A DNA stretch of 64,000 nt, from positions 186,001 through 250,000 of the forward strand of contig CAVUQC010000002.1 of assembly GCA_963743575.1 (NCBI GenBank). The letters are read 5' to 3'. Numbering within the stretch: the first letter of the stretch is position 1; each line of letters opens with the position of its first letter. This document shows positions 24,795-31,753 of the stretch, in pieces. The DNA comes from DASUPK01 sp963743575 (GTDB lineage Bacteria > Actinomycetota > Thermoleophilia > Solirubrobacterales > 70-9). The notes under the pieces are model-generated. The model was not told where the DNA came from. It worked only from the letters and a program-made list of their open reading frames with translations, and did not search any database. The position numbers and the translations under genes were made by a program.

Positions 24795-25235
24795 TCAGGG
24801 AGGGGCGGCTGGGGAGCCGACCCGGCCTGCCAGCGACCAGAGCAGCAGGGAAACGAAGACGAGCGAGCCGTCGACGATTCCGTTCAGCAGATAGGCGAAG
24901 ACGTCGTCCTCGATGAAGAAGATCAGGGAGGTGATCGATGAGGCCGCCTTGCCGGCGGCGAGCGCGAGGATCATCGGCCGGTAGCGGACGACGTCGGTGG
25001 ACGCGATCCAGGCCAGGAACGTGATCACCACCATGTAGGCGAAGCCGAGGGAGAGCCAGAGCCGTTCGTCGGTCTTCGGAGCGGGGGTGTGGAAGCCGAA
25101 GTGGTGGCCGAGCTCGGTGATCCGGTCGAGCGTCCCGTCGGGCCAGGCGATGAAGAAGAAGCCGGTGATCGCGAACCCGATCGCCAGCAGGCGCAGGTTC
25201 AGGACGACGAACCGCTCGGCTTTCTCCCCCGTCAT
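24795..25235 (-). CDS. Small membrane protein, unknown function
   Basis: The 146-residue protein has four membrane segments (about 14-32, 60-82, 88-105, 112-135), with FFFIAWPDGTLDRI after the first, a pattern seen in small uncharacterised actinobacterial proteins. There is no catalytic motif. Its TGA is in frame with, and just upstream of, the GMC oxidoreductase, suggesting one transcript. A TAGGAT box nine bases before the ATG supports the start. It is divergent from gatC. Confidence 0.7.
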   Translation of the reverse strand: MTGEKAERFVVLNLRLLAIGFAITGFFFIAWPDGTLDRITELGHHFGFHTPAPKTDERLWLSLGFAYMVVITFLAWIASTDVVRYRPMILALAAGKAASSITSLIFFIEDDVFAYLLNGIVDGSLVFVSLLLWSLAGRVGSPAAPP

Positions 25236-25244
25236 CGAGCGGGG

Positions 25245-25260
25245 ATCCTATGCCTATGAT
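25245..25260. promoter_or_regulatory. Back-to-back -10 boxes of a divergent promoter
   Basis: On the minus strand, TAGGAT (25250-25245) lies nine bases before ATG 25235. On the plus strand, TATGAT (25255-25260) lies seven bases before ATG 25268. The two start codons are only 32 bases apart, so both mRNAs would be leaderless. Confidence 0.5.
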
Positions 25261-25267
25261 CCGGCGC

Positions 25268-25552
25268 ATGATCGACCGGGAGCAGGTTCTGCACGTCGCC
25301 AAGCTGGCTCGGCTCAGGCTGACTGAACCCGAGGTGGAGCGCATGGCCACCGAGCTCTCGGGGATCCTCGAGCACGTCGAGCGGATCTCCCAGCTCGACC
25401 TCGATGGGGTCGAGCCGACCTCGCACGTCATCGCGCTCGAGAACGTCTTCCGGCCAGACGAGCCTCGGCCGAGCTGGGACCGTGACGAGGTGCTCGAGAG
25501 CGCCCCCGATCCCGCCTCCGGCGCCTTCCGAGTCCCCTCGCCCCAGGCGTAG
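25268..25552 (+). CDS. gatC: Asp/Glu-tRNA amidotransferase subunit C
   Basis: This 94-residue subunit has MIDREQVLHVAKLARLRLTEPE at its start and VEPTSHVIALENVFRPDEPR in the middle, the usual GatC pattern. GatC wraps around GatA and GatB and stabilises the amidotransferase that turns Glu-tRNA-Gln or Asp-tRNA-Asn into Gln- or Asn-tRNA. Of three in-frame Met codons (25250, 25256, 25268), the last is best placed behind the TATGAT box. The gatA ATG follows the stop with no gap. Confidence 0.93.
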   Translation: MIDREQVLHVAKLARLRLTEPEVERMATELSGILEHVERISQLDLDGVEPTSHVIALENVFRPDEPRPSWDRDEVLESAPDPASGAFRVPSPQA

Positions 25553-26989
25553 ATGGCGGGCGACCCGATCGATCTCACGGTCGCCGAGGCGGCCGAGTTG
25601 ATCCGCTCCGGCGAGCTGTCGAGGGACGAGTACTTCGGCGCCTACCGGGAGGCTGCGGCCGGGGACTCCCTGAACGCCTTCCTCTGGACAGCCGACGAGC
25701 CGGAGGAGGCGGTCGAGGGCCCGCTGGGCGGGATTCCGGTCGCCGTCAAGGACATCTTCTGCACCGAGGGCATCCCGACCACGGCCGGCTCACGGATCCT
25801 CGAGGGCTACCGCCCTCCCTACACGTCGACCGCGGTCCGCAAGCTACGCGAGGCGGGGGCGCGCGTGCTCGGCAAGGCGAACATGGACGAGTTCGCGATG
25901 GGCTCCTCGAACGAGAACTCGGGCTATGGACCGGTCCTCAACCCCTGGGACAAGGGCCGCGTCCCGGGTGGCTCCTCTGGTGGCAGCGCCGCCGCGGTCG
26001 CGGGCCGCCTTGCACCCTGCGCGATCGGGACCGACACGGGCGGCTCGATTCGCCAGCCGGCGGCCCTCTGCGGGATCGTCGGCATGAAGCCCACCTACGG
26101 AGCCGTCTCGCGCTACGGGATGATCGCCTTCGCCTCTTCGCTCGACCAGTGCGGCCCCCTGACCAGGGACGTCACCGACGCCGCACTGGTCCTGGGGGCG
26201 GTCGAGGGACGCGACCCGTGCGACTCGACCTCGATCGGGATCGAGGGCGGGATCCAGCTGCCCAGCAGGGAGGACCTCAAGGGCCTCAGCTTCGGTATCC
26301 CCAAGGAGCTCGCCTCGGAGGCCGAGGGGATCGAGTCCGGGGTCAAGGAGGTCTTCGAGCGCACCGTCGCTCGGATCGAGGAACTCGGCGGTGAGGTCTC
26401 GGAGACCGAGCTGCCGCACGCTCCCCACGGCATCTCGGCCTACTACGTGCTCGCCCCGGCGGAGGCGTCCGCGAACCTGGCCCGCTTCGACGGCGTGCGC
26501 TACGGGATGCGGGTGGACGCCGCCGACCTCACCGAGATGTACGAGGAGACCCGCGCCAAGGGGTTCGGCGCCGAGGTGAAGCGCCGGATCATGCTCGGCA
26601 CCTACGCGCTCTCCTCCGGCTACTACGACGCCTACTACGGCCGCGCCCAGCGGGTCCGCACCAAGATCGCCGAGGACTTCTCGAAGGCCTTCGAGCGCTT
26701 CGACTTCGTCGTCACCCCGACCTCGCCGACGGTGGCCTTCGAGCTGGGCTCGAAGACCGACGACCCGCTCGCGATGTATATGAACGACTACTGCACGGTT
26801 CCGATGCCGCTGGCCGGCATCCCCGCGATCTCGATTCCCGCGGGGGTCGCCGCGCCCGACGGCGGCGGCCCGGAGCTGCCCGTCGGGTTCCAGATCGCCG
26901 GCCCGGCGTTCAGCGACTCGGCGATGCTGGACGCCGCGCATGCCCTCGAGGTCGCGATCGGCTTCCGCGCGAATGGAGGGGCGCGTTGA
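25553..26989 (+). CDS. gatA: Asp/Glu-tRNA amidotransferase subunit A
   Basis: This is an amidase-signature enzyme of 478 residues that frees ammonia from glutamine. The catalytic triad is visible: Lys in PVAVKDIFCTEG, the cis-Ser in GSSGGSAAAVA, and the Ser in GTDTGGSIRQPAALCG. It has the GatA-specific KPTYGAVSRYGMIAFASSLDQ segment. It begins immediately after gatC, and its stop overlaps the gatB TTG start by four bases (TTGA), so all three subunits are translationally coupled. Confidence 0.97.
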   Translation: MAGDPIDLTVAEAAELIRSGELSRDEYFGAYREAAAGDSLNAFLWTADEPEEAVEGPLGGIPVAVKDIFCTEGIPTTAGSRILEGYRPPYTSTAVRKLREAGARVLGKANMDEFAMGSSNENSGYGPVLNPWDKGRVPGGSSGGSAAAVAGRLAPCAIGTDTGGSIRQPAALCGIVGMKPTYGAVSRYGMIAFASSLDQCGPLTRDVTDAALVLGAVEGRDPCDSTSIGIEGGIQLPSREDLKGLSFGIPKELASEAEGIESGVKEVFERTVARIEELGGEVSETELPHAPHGISAYYVLAPAEASANLARFDGVRYGMRVDAADLTEMYEETRAKGFGAEVKRRIMLGTYALSSGYYDAYYGRAQRVRTKIAEDFSKAFERFDFVVTPTSPTVAFELGSKTDDPLAMYMNDYCTVPMPLAGIPAISIPAGVAAPDGGGPELPVGFQIAGPAFSDSAMLDAAHALEVAIGFRANGGAR

Positions 26990-28419
26990 CCGAATACGAG
27001 GCGGTGATCGGCCTGGAGATCCACGTCCAGCTCTCCACCAAGACCAAGATGTTCTGCGGTTGCTCGCTGTCCTTCGGCGACGAGCCCAACTCTCACACCT
27101 GCCCCGTCTGCCTGGGGCACCCGGGGACCCTGCCGACGATGAACGAGCAGGCGATCCGCTACGCCCTGATGATCGCGGCGGCGCTCGAGTGCGAGGTCCC
27201 GGAGCGCTCGGAGTTCGCCCGGAAGAACTATTTCTATCCGGACCTGCCGAAGGGCTACCAGATCAGCCAGTACGACCAGCCGATCGCGGTCAACGGGAAG
27301 CTCGGCGACGTGCGCGTCCATCGTGCCCACCTCGAGGAGGACGCCGCCAAGCTGACGCACGTCGGCGAAAGCGGCCGGATTCACGGCTCGGGCGCCTCGC
27401 TCGTCGACTTCAACCGCGGCGGCACGCCCCTGGTCGAGATCGTCACCGAGCCGGACATCCGCTCGGCCGCGGAGGCCCGCGAGTGGGCACAGCTCCTCCG
27501 GGAGACGATCCGCCAGCTCGGGGTCTCCGACGTGAACATGGATGAGGGGAGCCTCCGTGTCGACGGCAACATCTCGATCCGTTCCGCTGGGTCTGAGGAG
27601 CTCGGGGTCAAGACCGAGCTCAAGAACATGAACAGCTTCCGTTTCCTGGAGCGCGGCATCGAGGCCGAGCTGGTCCGCCAGCGCGAGCTGGTCGAGAGCG
27701 GGGAGGAGGTCGTCCAGGAGACGCTGCATTTCCATCCCGAGGACGGATCCCTCACCTCGCTGCGCTCGAAGGAGTACGCGCACGACTACCGCTACTTCCC
27801 CGAGCCCGACCTGGTCCCGGTGGTTCCGACGGCGGCCATGCTGAAGGAGGCTCGCGAGTCGCTCCCGGAGCTGCCGGCGCACCGTCGCGAGCGCTACGTC
27901 AGCGAGGTCGGCCTGACCGAGGAGGCGGCGAGCACCCTCGCCTTCCACGAGGGATACGGGGAGTACTTCGAGCGTGCTCTGGCGGCCGGCGACGGCGCGA
28001 CGGCGAAGTCGGTCGCCAACTGGGTCACCGGCGAGCTGGTGGCCGCGCTGCGCCAGGACGGCGATGAGGACGATCCCCTGGCGAGCAAGGCGACACCGGA
28101 ATCGGTGGCGACGCTGGTCGGCATGGTCGAGGGAAAGACCATCTCCCACGGGGCCGGCAAGCAGGTTCTGGCCAAGCTAGTCACGGAGGGCGGCGATCCC
28201 GCCGAGATCGTGGAGCGCGAGGGGCTCGCCCAGATCTCGGACAGCTCCGAGCTGGAGGGCATCGTCGATCGGGCGATCGAGGCCGAGCCCGAAGCGGCCG
28301 AGCAGGTCCGCCAGGGGAACGACAAGGCCATCGGCAGGCTCGTCGGCGCCGTGATGAAGGAGTCGAAGGGCCGCGCCGACGGCGGCACCGTCACGAAGCT
28401 GATCAAGGAACGACTTTAG
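26986..28419 (+). CDS. gatB: Asp/Glu-tRNA amidotransferase subunit B
   Basis: The 477-residue subunit binds the mischarged tRNA, activates the acyl group with ATP and amidates it. The N terminus YEAVIGLEIHVQL, the zinc-type Cys in FCGCS...CPVCLGHPG, KNYFYPDLPKGYQISQYDQP and the C-terminal YqeY/tail domain (KAIGRLVGAVMKESKGRADG) are standard. It starts at TTG 26986, coupled to gatA. With GltX 15 kb upstream, this would supply Gln-tRNA; no glnS is in the window. Confidence 0.97.
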   Translation: MTEYEAVIGLEIHVQLSTKTKMFCGCSLSFGDEPNSHTCPVCLGHPGTLPTMNEQAIRYALMIAAALECEVPERSEFARKNYFYPDLPKGYQISQYDQPIAVNGKLGDVRVHRAHLEEDAAKLTHVGESGRIHGSGASLVDFNRGGTPLVEIVTEPDIRSAAEAREWAQLLRETIRQLGVSDVNMDEGSLRVDGNISIRSAGSEELGVKTELKNMNSFRFLERGIEAELVRQRELVESGEEVVQETLHFHPEDGSLTSLRSKEYAHDYRYFPEPDLVPVVPTAAMLKEARESLPELPAHRRERYVSEVGLTEEAASTLAFHEGYGEYFERALAAGDGATAKSVANWVTGELVAALRQDGDEDDPLASKATPESVATLVGMVEGKTISHGAGKQVLAKLVTEGGDPAEIVEREGLAQISDSSELEGIVDRAIEAEPEAAEQVRQGNDKAIGRLVGAVMKESKGRADGGTVTKLIKERL

Positions 28420-28422
28420 GCC

Positions 28423-28428
28423 TAAGCT
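28423..28428 (+). promoter_or_regulatory. -10 box (TAAGCT) before the zinc-ribbon gene
   Basis: TAAGCT lies six bases before ATG 28435, in the 15-base gap after gatB. Confidence 0.45.
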
Positions 28429-28434
28429 CGGCAG

Positions 28435-28731
28435 ATGGCCGGAGCGCCATATGTGTTCATCGCACTGCTGTTCGGGCTCGCAACCGGGTTCGTGGGCCGC
28501 GGCAAGGGCAGCTCGTTCTTCATCTGGTTCCTGGTCGGCACCGTGCTCCTGATCTTCGGCTTGATCGCGGCGATCCTCTACCGCTCCGAGCACGACGAGC
28601 CCGAGCGGCGCTGCCCGACCTGCAACAACGTCGTGAAGCTTCACGTCCAGGTCTGTCCGCGGTGCGGCACCGACCTCTATCTCCCGGATCCGGCCGAGGT
28701 CCGACCCGGACCGGCCCAGCGATCTACCTGA
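28435..28731 (+). CDS. Small membrane protein with C-terminal zinc ribbon
   Basis: The 98-residue protein has two hydrophobic helices (about 6-22 and 27-48) and then a treble-clef/zinc-ribbon tail with CPTC (residues 61-64) and CPRC (75-78), facing the cytoplasm if the termini are inside. Function unknown; such proteins are often attached to membrane complexes. It follows gatB by 15 bases and overlaps the convergent glycosyltransferase by eight. Confidence 0.72.
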   Translation: MAGAPYVFIALLFGLATGFVGRGKGSSFFIWFLVGTVLLIFGLIAAILYRSEHDEPERRCPTCNNVVKLHVQVCPRCGTDLYLPDPAEVRPGPAQRST

Positions 28732-29797
28732 GCCAGGTCCTAACGATCGCATTCGCGAAGCCCAGGCCGTAGCGCGCCACCGCGGGCTTCTTCGAGTGGC
28801 CGTGGGTCCGCTTGGCGACGGTCACCGGCACCTCCTTCGCGGGCACCCCCCGCTTGATCGCCTCGATCATGAACTCGGAGGTGTGGAACTGCTCCTGACG
28901 GAGGACGAGTTGGGGGAGCACCGAGGTGCGAACCGCCCGGTAGCCGTTCGAGCAGTCGCTGACCTTGGTGCGGGTGATGAACGAGACCAGCTTGTTGAAG
29001 AAGACGATTCCCAGCTCGCGCGAGCGCGAGTTCGGGTCTGCCTCGCCGAGCACGCGCGATCCGTGGGCAACGTCCACCTCATCGTCGAGCACCGGCTTCA
29101 CGAGCCGCTCCATCTCACTCGGGAGGTGCTGGCCGTCCGCGTCGATGGTCACCACGACGAGTGCGCCTGACTCCGCCATCAACCGGTATCCGGTGCGCAG
29201 AGCGGCGCCGCCACCCCGGTTGATCACGTGGCGGGCGACGATCGCCCCGGCTTTGGCGGCCGCCTCGCTGGTGTCGTCCCGCGAGCCGTCGTCGACGACG
29301 AGGACCGACGTCTGCTCGCCGCAGACCTCAGGAGGGATCTGACGGATCACGTCGCCGACGCTCTCCGCCTCGTTGTACGCCGGGATGACCACCGCGATCT
29401 TGTCCCGGAAGCGCTCGGGCAGCCTCGCCTGACGGAACTCCTCCCAGGCGAGGCCCTCGAGCAGCGCGGAGAGCTGCTGGTTCATGCGGGCGCTCTCGCT
29501 CAGCGCCCGCAGGACCAGGAAGAAGAGGATCACGATCGAGAAGACCGCGAGACCGAGGATCCGCCCGCCATTGCCCTGATTGAAGGCGAGCGCCGAGAGC
29601 AATCCGTTGAGCAGTTCGGTGCCCGAGACGATCAGGAGGGCCACCGACCCGAAGATCGCGAGCAGCACGGCGGCGTTGGAGAGCGAGCGGCGCCGCCAGA
29701 CGGCGAAAGCGAAGAGCGCGACGGCCAGGACGAGCCCGACCGCGCGCAGGGCGGTGATCTCTTGCGGGAAGACCGAGGCGATGACGGGGGCGGTCAA
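28724..29797 (-). CDS. Family 2 glycosyltransferase with N-terminal membrane helices
   Basis: The 357-residue product has three N-terminal membrane helices (up to about residue 95), then a GT-A domain from about 130: VVIPAYNEAESVGDVI, VVDDGSRDDTS, VTIDADGQHLP (the DxD motif) and NGYRAVR. It resembles dolichol-phosphate mannose synthase-type enzymes that move sugar from a nucleotide donor to a lipid or glycan. TTG 29797 is chosen because TATTCT lies nine bases upstream and longer frames look non-coding. It is divergent from the SQD1-like gene, which suggests a shared glycolipid pathway. Confidence 0.88.
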   Translation of the reverse strand: MTAPVIASVFPQEITALRAVGLVLAVALFAFAVWRRRSLSNAAVLLAIFGSVALLIVSGTELLNGLLSALAFNQGNGGRILGLAVFSIVILFFLVLRALSESARMNQQLSALLEGLAWEEFRQARLPERFRDKIAVVIPAYNEAESVGDVIRQIPPEVCGEQTSVLVVDDGSRDDTSEAAAKAGAIVARHVINRGGGAALRTGYRLMAESGALVVVTIDADGQHLPSEMERLVKPVLDDEVDVAHGSRVLGEADPNSRSRELGIVFFNKLVSFITRTKVSDCSNGYRAVRTSVLPQLVLRQEQFHTSEFMIEAIKRGVPAKEVPVTVAKRTHGHSKKPAVARYGLGFANAIVRTWLR

Positions 29798-29806
29798 GGC
29801 GGCGCC

Positions 29807-29812
29807 AGAATA
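29807..29812 (-). promoter_or_regulatory. -10 box (TATTCT) for the glycosyltransferase
   Basis: TATTCT lies nine bases before TTG 29797 on the minus strand. Confidence 0.45.
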
Positions 29813-29862
29813 GGGCCCCCAACCCCCTGCGTGCGGGCACGACGATGCGCCGTCCGGGGCGC

Positions 29863-29868
29863 TACTCT
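29863..29868 (+). promoter_or_regulatory. -10 box (TACTCT) for the SQD1-like gene
   Basis: TACTCT lies ten bases before ATG 29879. The same hexamer precedes the leu leader peptide. Confidence 0.5.
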
Positions 29869-29878
29869 GCCCCGTCTC

Positions 29879-31051
29879 ATGCGCGTCCTCATCCTCGGGG
29901 GCGACGGCTATCTCGGCTGGCCGACGGCGATGCGCTTCTCGGCCCGTGGCCATGAGGTCTCCGTCGTCGACAACTTCTCACGCCGCCGCTGGCACGAGCG
30001 CCACGGCACGGACTCCCTGACCCCGATCAGGCCGCTCGACGAGCGGATCGCCGCCTGGCATGAGGTCTCCGGGAACGAGATCCGCTCCTACGTGGGCGCG
30101 ATCGAGGACGCCTCCTTCCTCGAGGAGGTGATCGTCGAGACCAAGCCTGAGGCCGTGATCCACTACGGCGAGCAGCCCTCGGCACCGTTCTCGATGGCGA
30201 ACCGCGAGCAGGCGGTCGAGACGCAATACACGAACGTGATCGGCACGCTCAACCTGCTCTTCTTCCTCCGCGATCACGCCCCCGACTGCCACCTGGTGAA
30301 GCTGGGGACGATGGGCGAGTACGGCACGCCCAACATCGACATCGAGGAGGGTTACATCGAGATCGAGCACAAGGGGCGCAAGGACACGCTCCCCTTCCCG
30401 AAGCTGCCGGGCTCGCTCTACCACCTCTCGAAGGTCCACGACTCCCACAACATCCACTTCGCCTGCCGAGTCTGGGGCCTGCGCTCGACGGACCTGAACC
30501 AGGGCGTCGTCTACGGGATCGAGACGGACGAGACCGCGCAGGACGTGAGACTCGCCACGCGCTTCGACTACGACGAGTGGTTCGGCACGGTCCTGAACCG
30601 CTTCTGCGTTCAGGCGGTCGTCGGTCATCCGCTCACCGTCTACGGCAAGGGCGGCCAGACCCGCGGTTTCCTCAACATCCGCGACACCCTCCAGTGCGTC
30701 GAGCTGGCGGTCGAGAACCCAGCGGACGCCGGCGAGTTCCGCGTCTACAACCAGTTCACCGAGCAGTTCTCCGTCAGCGAGCTGGCCGAGCTGGTGCAGG
30801 CCGCCGCTGCCGAGGTCGGCTTCGAGATCGACATCGAGAACGTGGAGAACCCGCGCGTCGAGCTCGAGGAGCACTACTACAACCCGGTCCACACGAAGCT
30901 GCTGGACCTGGGCCTGAAGCCGAGCTACCTCGGCGACGAGCTGGTCCGCTCGATGCTGAAGACGATCGAGCGCCATCGCGACCGCGTGATCGACTCGGCA
31001 ATCGACCCGCGAACGCAGTGGAATCCCGGCACGCCCGCCGGCGCGCGCTAG
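29879..31051 (+). CDS. SQD1-like UDP-sulfoquinovose synthase / NAD-dependent epimerase
   Basis: The 390-residue extended SDR opens with ILGGDGYLGWPTAMRFSARG. It has the SQD1-type segments VDNFSRRRWHERHGTDSLTP, YGEQPSAPFSM, LVKLGTMGEYGTPNIDIEEG, YHLSKVHDSHNI (the Y-x3-K site) and STDLNQGVVYG. These match the enzyme that makes UDP-sulfoquinovose from UDP-glucose and sulfite for sulfolipid, or the archaeal Agl3 homologue. The divergent GT2 gene could use the product. Actinobacterial SQDG is unusual, so a different sulfo- or hexuronic sugar remains possible. Confidence 0.85.
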   Translation: MRVLILGGDGYLGWPTAMRFSARGHEVSVVDNFSRRRWHERHGTDSLTPIRPLDERIAAWHEVSGNEIRSYVGAIEDASFLEEVIVETKPEAVIHYGEQPSAPFSMANREQAVETQYTNVIGTLNLLFFLRDHAPDCHLVKLGTMGEYGTPNIDIEEGYIEIEHKGRKDTLPFPKLPGSLYHLSKVHDSHNIHFACRVWGLRSTDLNQGVVYGIETDETAQDVRLATRFDYDEWFGTVLNRFCVQAVVGHPLTVYGKGGQTRGFLNIRDTLQCVELAVENPADAGEFRVYNQFTEQFSVSELAELVQAAAAEVGFEIDIENVENPRVELEEHYYNPVHTKLLDLGLKPSYLGDELVRSMLKTIERHRDRVIDSAIDPRTQWNPGTPAGAR

Positions 31052-31639
31052 TCATCCTTCCGGATCGCCCAGGAACTCGGCCTTCCGGCGCAGCTCCGCA
31101 TCGAGCACCGCGCCGACGCCGCGTATGACCATCATCCGCGCGAAGGTCGTGCGGGGCACTCCGTAGAGGTCGGCCGCCCGGGATAGCCGCTCGAAGTCGC
31201 GCGGCCTGAGCCTGACGCTCACCTGCGGATTTCCCCGGCCGCCCCACCCATCCCGGTTGAACCGGGTCTCACCGTCAACAAGACCGGGATCCTCGGCGAG
31301 CTGATCCGACTCGGGAAGCCAGATCGCCGGCTCTTGCTCCCGCTTCTTCCGCTCACGTTCCTTTGCGGCGGCCCGGGCATATGCCACGTAGGGATCCATC
31401 GGCTCATCGTCAGCTTGGGACTGTGGGTGGGGTGTCTCCCCGGAAGGCGGGGGCTCCTCGCTACCAGACTGGTAGCCGTCGCTGTAGCCGTCGGCGCTCC
31501 GCTGTCCGTCGCTACCGGGCTGGTAGCGATCGCTGGTGTCCTGTTGCTCCTCGCTACCGGATTGGTAGCCGTTGCCTCCCGCTCTGGGGGAGGCACCCGG
31601 GGTGGGTGCTCTCTCGGCTGCGTCATTCGTGTCGTCCAT
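31052..31639 (-). CDS. Protein with repeat-rich N terminus and C-terminal ribbon-helix-helix-like domain
   Basis: The 195-residue product has a disordered, Ser/Gly/Gln-rich N-terminal half with three copies of a (G/R)YQ(S/P)GS unit at about residues 25-60, a charged helix (KERERKKREQE), and a C-terminal region (about 140-185) reading PQVSVRLRPRDFERLSRAADLYGVP, which fits a ribbon-helix-helix DNA-binding fold. The three units are encoded by palindromic DNA. Function unknown; it may regulate its surroundings or act in chromosome handling. It is convergent with the SQD1-like gene with no gap. Confidence 0.65.
   Translation of the reverse strand: MDDTNDAAERAPTPGASPRAGGNGYQSGSEEQQDTSDRYQPGSDGQRSADGYSDGYQSGSEEPPPSGETPHPQSQADDEPMDPYVAYARAAAKERERKKREQEPAIWLPESDQLAEDPGLVDGETRFNRDGWGGRGNPQVSVRLRPRDFERLSRAADLYGVPRTTFARMMVIRGVGAVLDAELRRKAEFLGDPEG
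31460..31569. repeat. Three 17-bp palindromic repeats inside the RHH gene
   Basis: GCTACC-N5-GGTAGC occurs at 31460-31476, 31511-31527 and 31553-31569, with perfect arms each time and a variable centre (AGACT, GGGCT, GGATT). Copies start 51 and 42 bases apart, whole codon numbers, since they also encode a peptide repeat. A half-site GCTACC occurs again at 31737-31742 in the ilvB promoter. Confidence 0.75.
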
Positions 31640-31738
31640 GGAGTGGACGCTTTCCAGAGCAGACGCACGAGTGGCATCGGGACTGGGACCGGTTCATTGC
31701 AGGGGAGAATCGATTCGCGCCCGAGCTAGGGGCTTGGC

Positions 31739-31744
31739 TACCAT
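31739..31744 (+). promoter_or_regulatory. -10 box (TACCAT) for ilvB
   Basis: TACCAT lies nine bases before ATG 31754. It overlaps a GCTACC half-site of the repeat found in the neighbouring RHH gene. Confidence 0.45.
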
Positions 31745-31753
31745 CGCCAAACG

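Noticed and set aside
26788..28149. A 453-codon antisense frame opposite gatB
   Set aside because: No motifs or signal; low-complexity composition mirrors gatB codons.
29228..29878. Upstream extension of the SQD1-like frame by 217 codons
   Set aside because: The extension is antisense to the glycosyltransferase and low in complexity; ATG 29879 begins the Rossmann fold and has a -10-like box before it.
31460..31569. The three palindromes as a CRISPR array
   Set aside because: Repeats are 17 bp, spacing is 25-34 bases, they are in frame inside a gene, and no cas genes are present.
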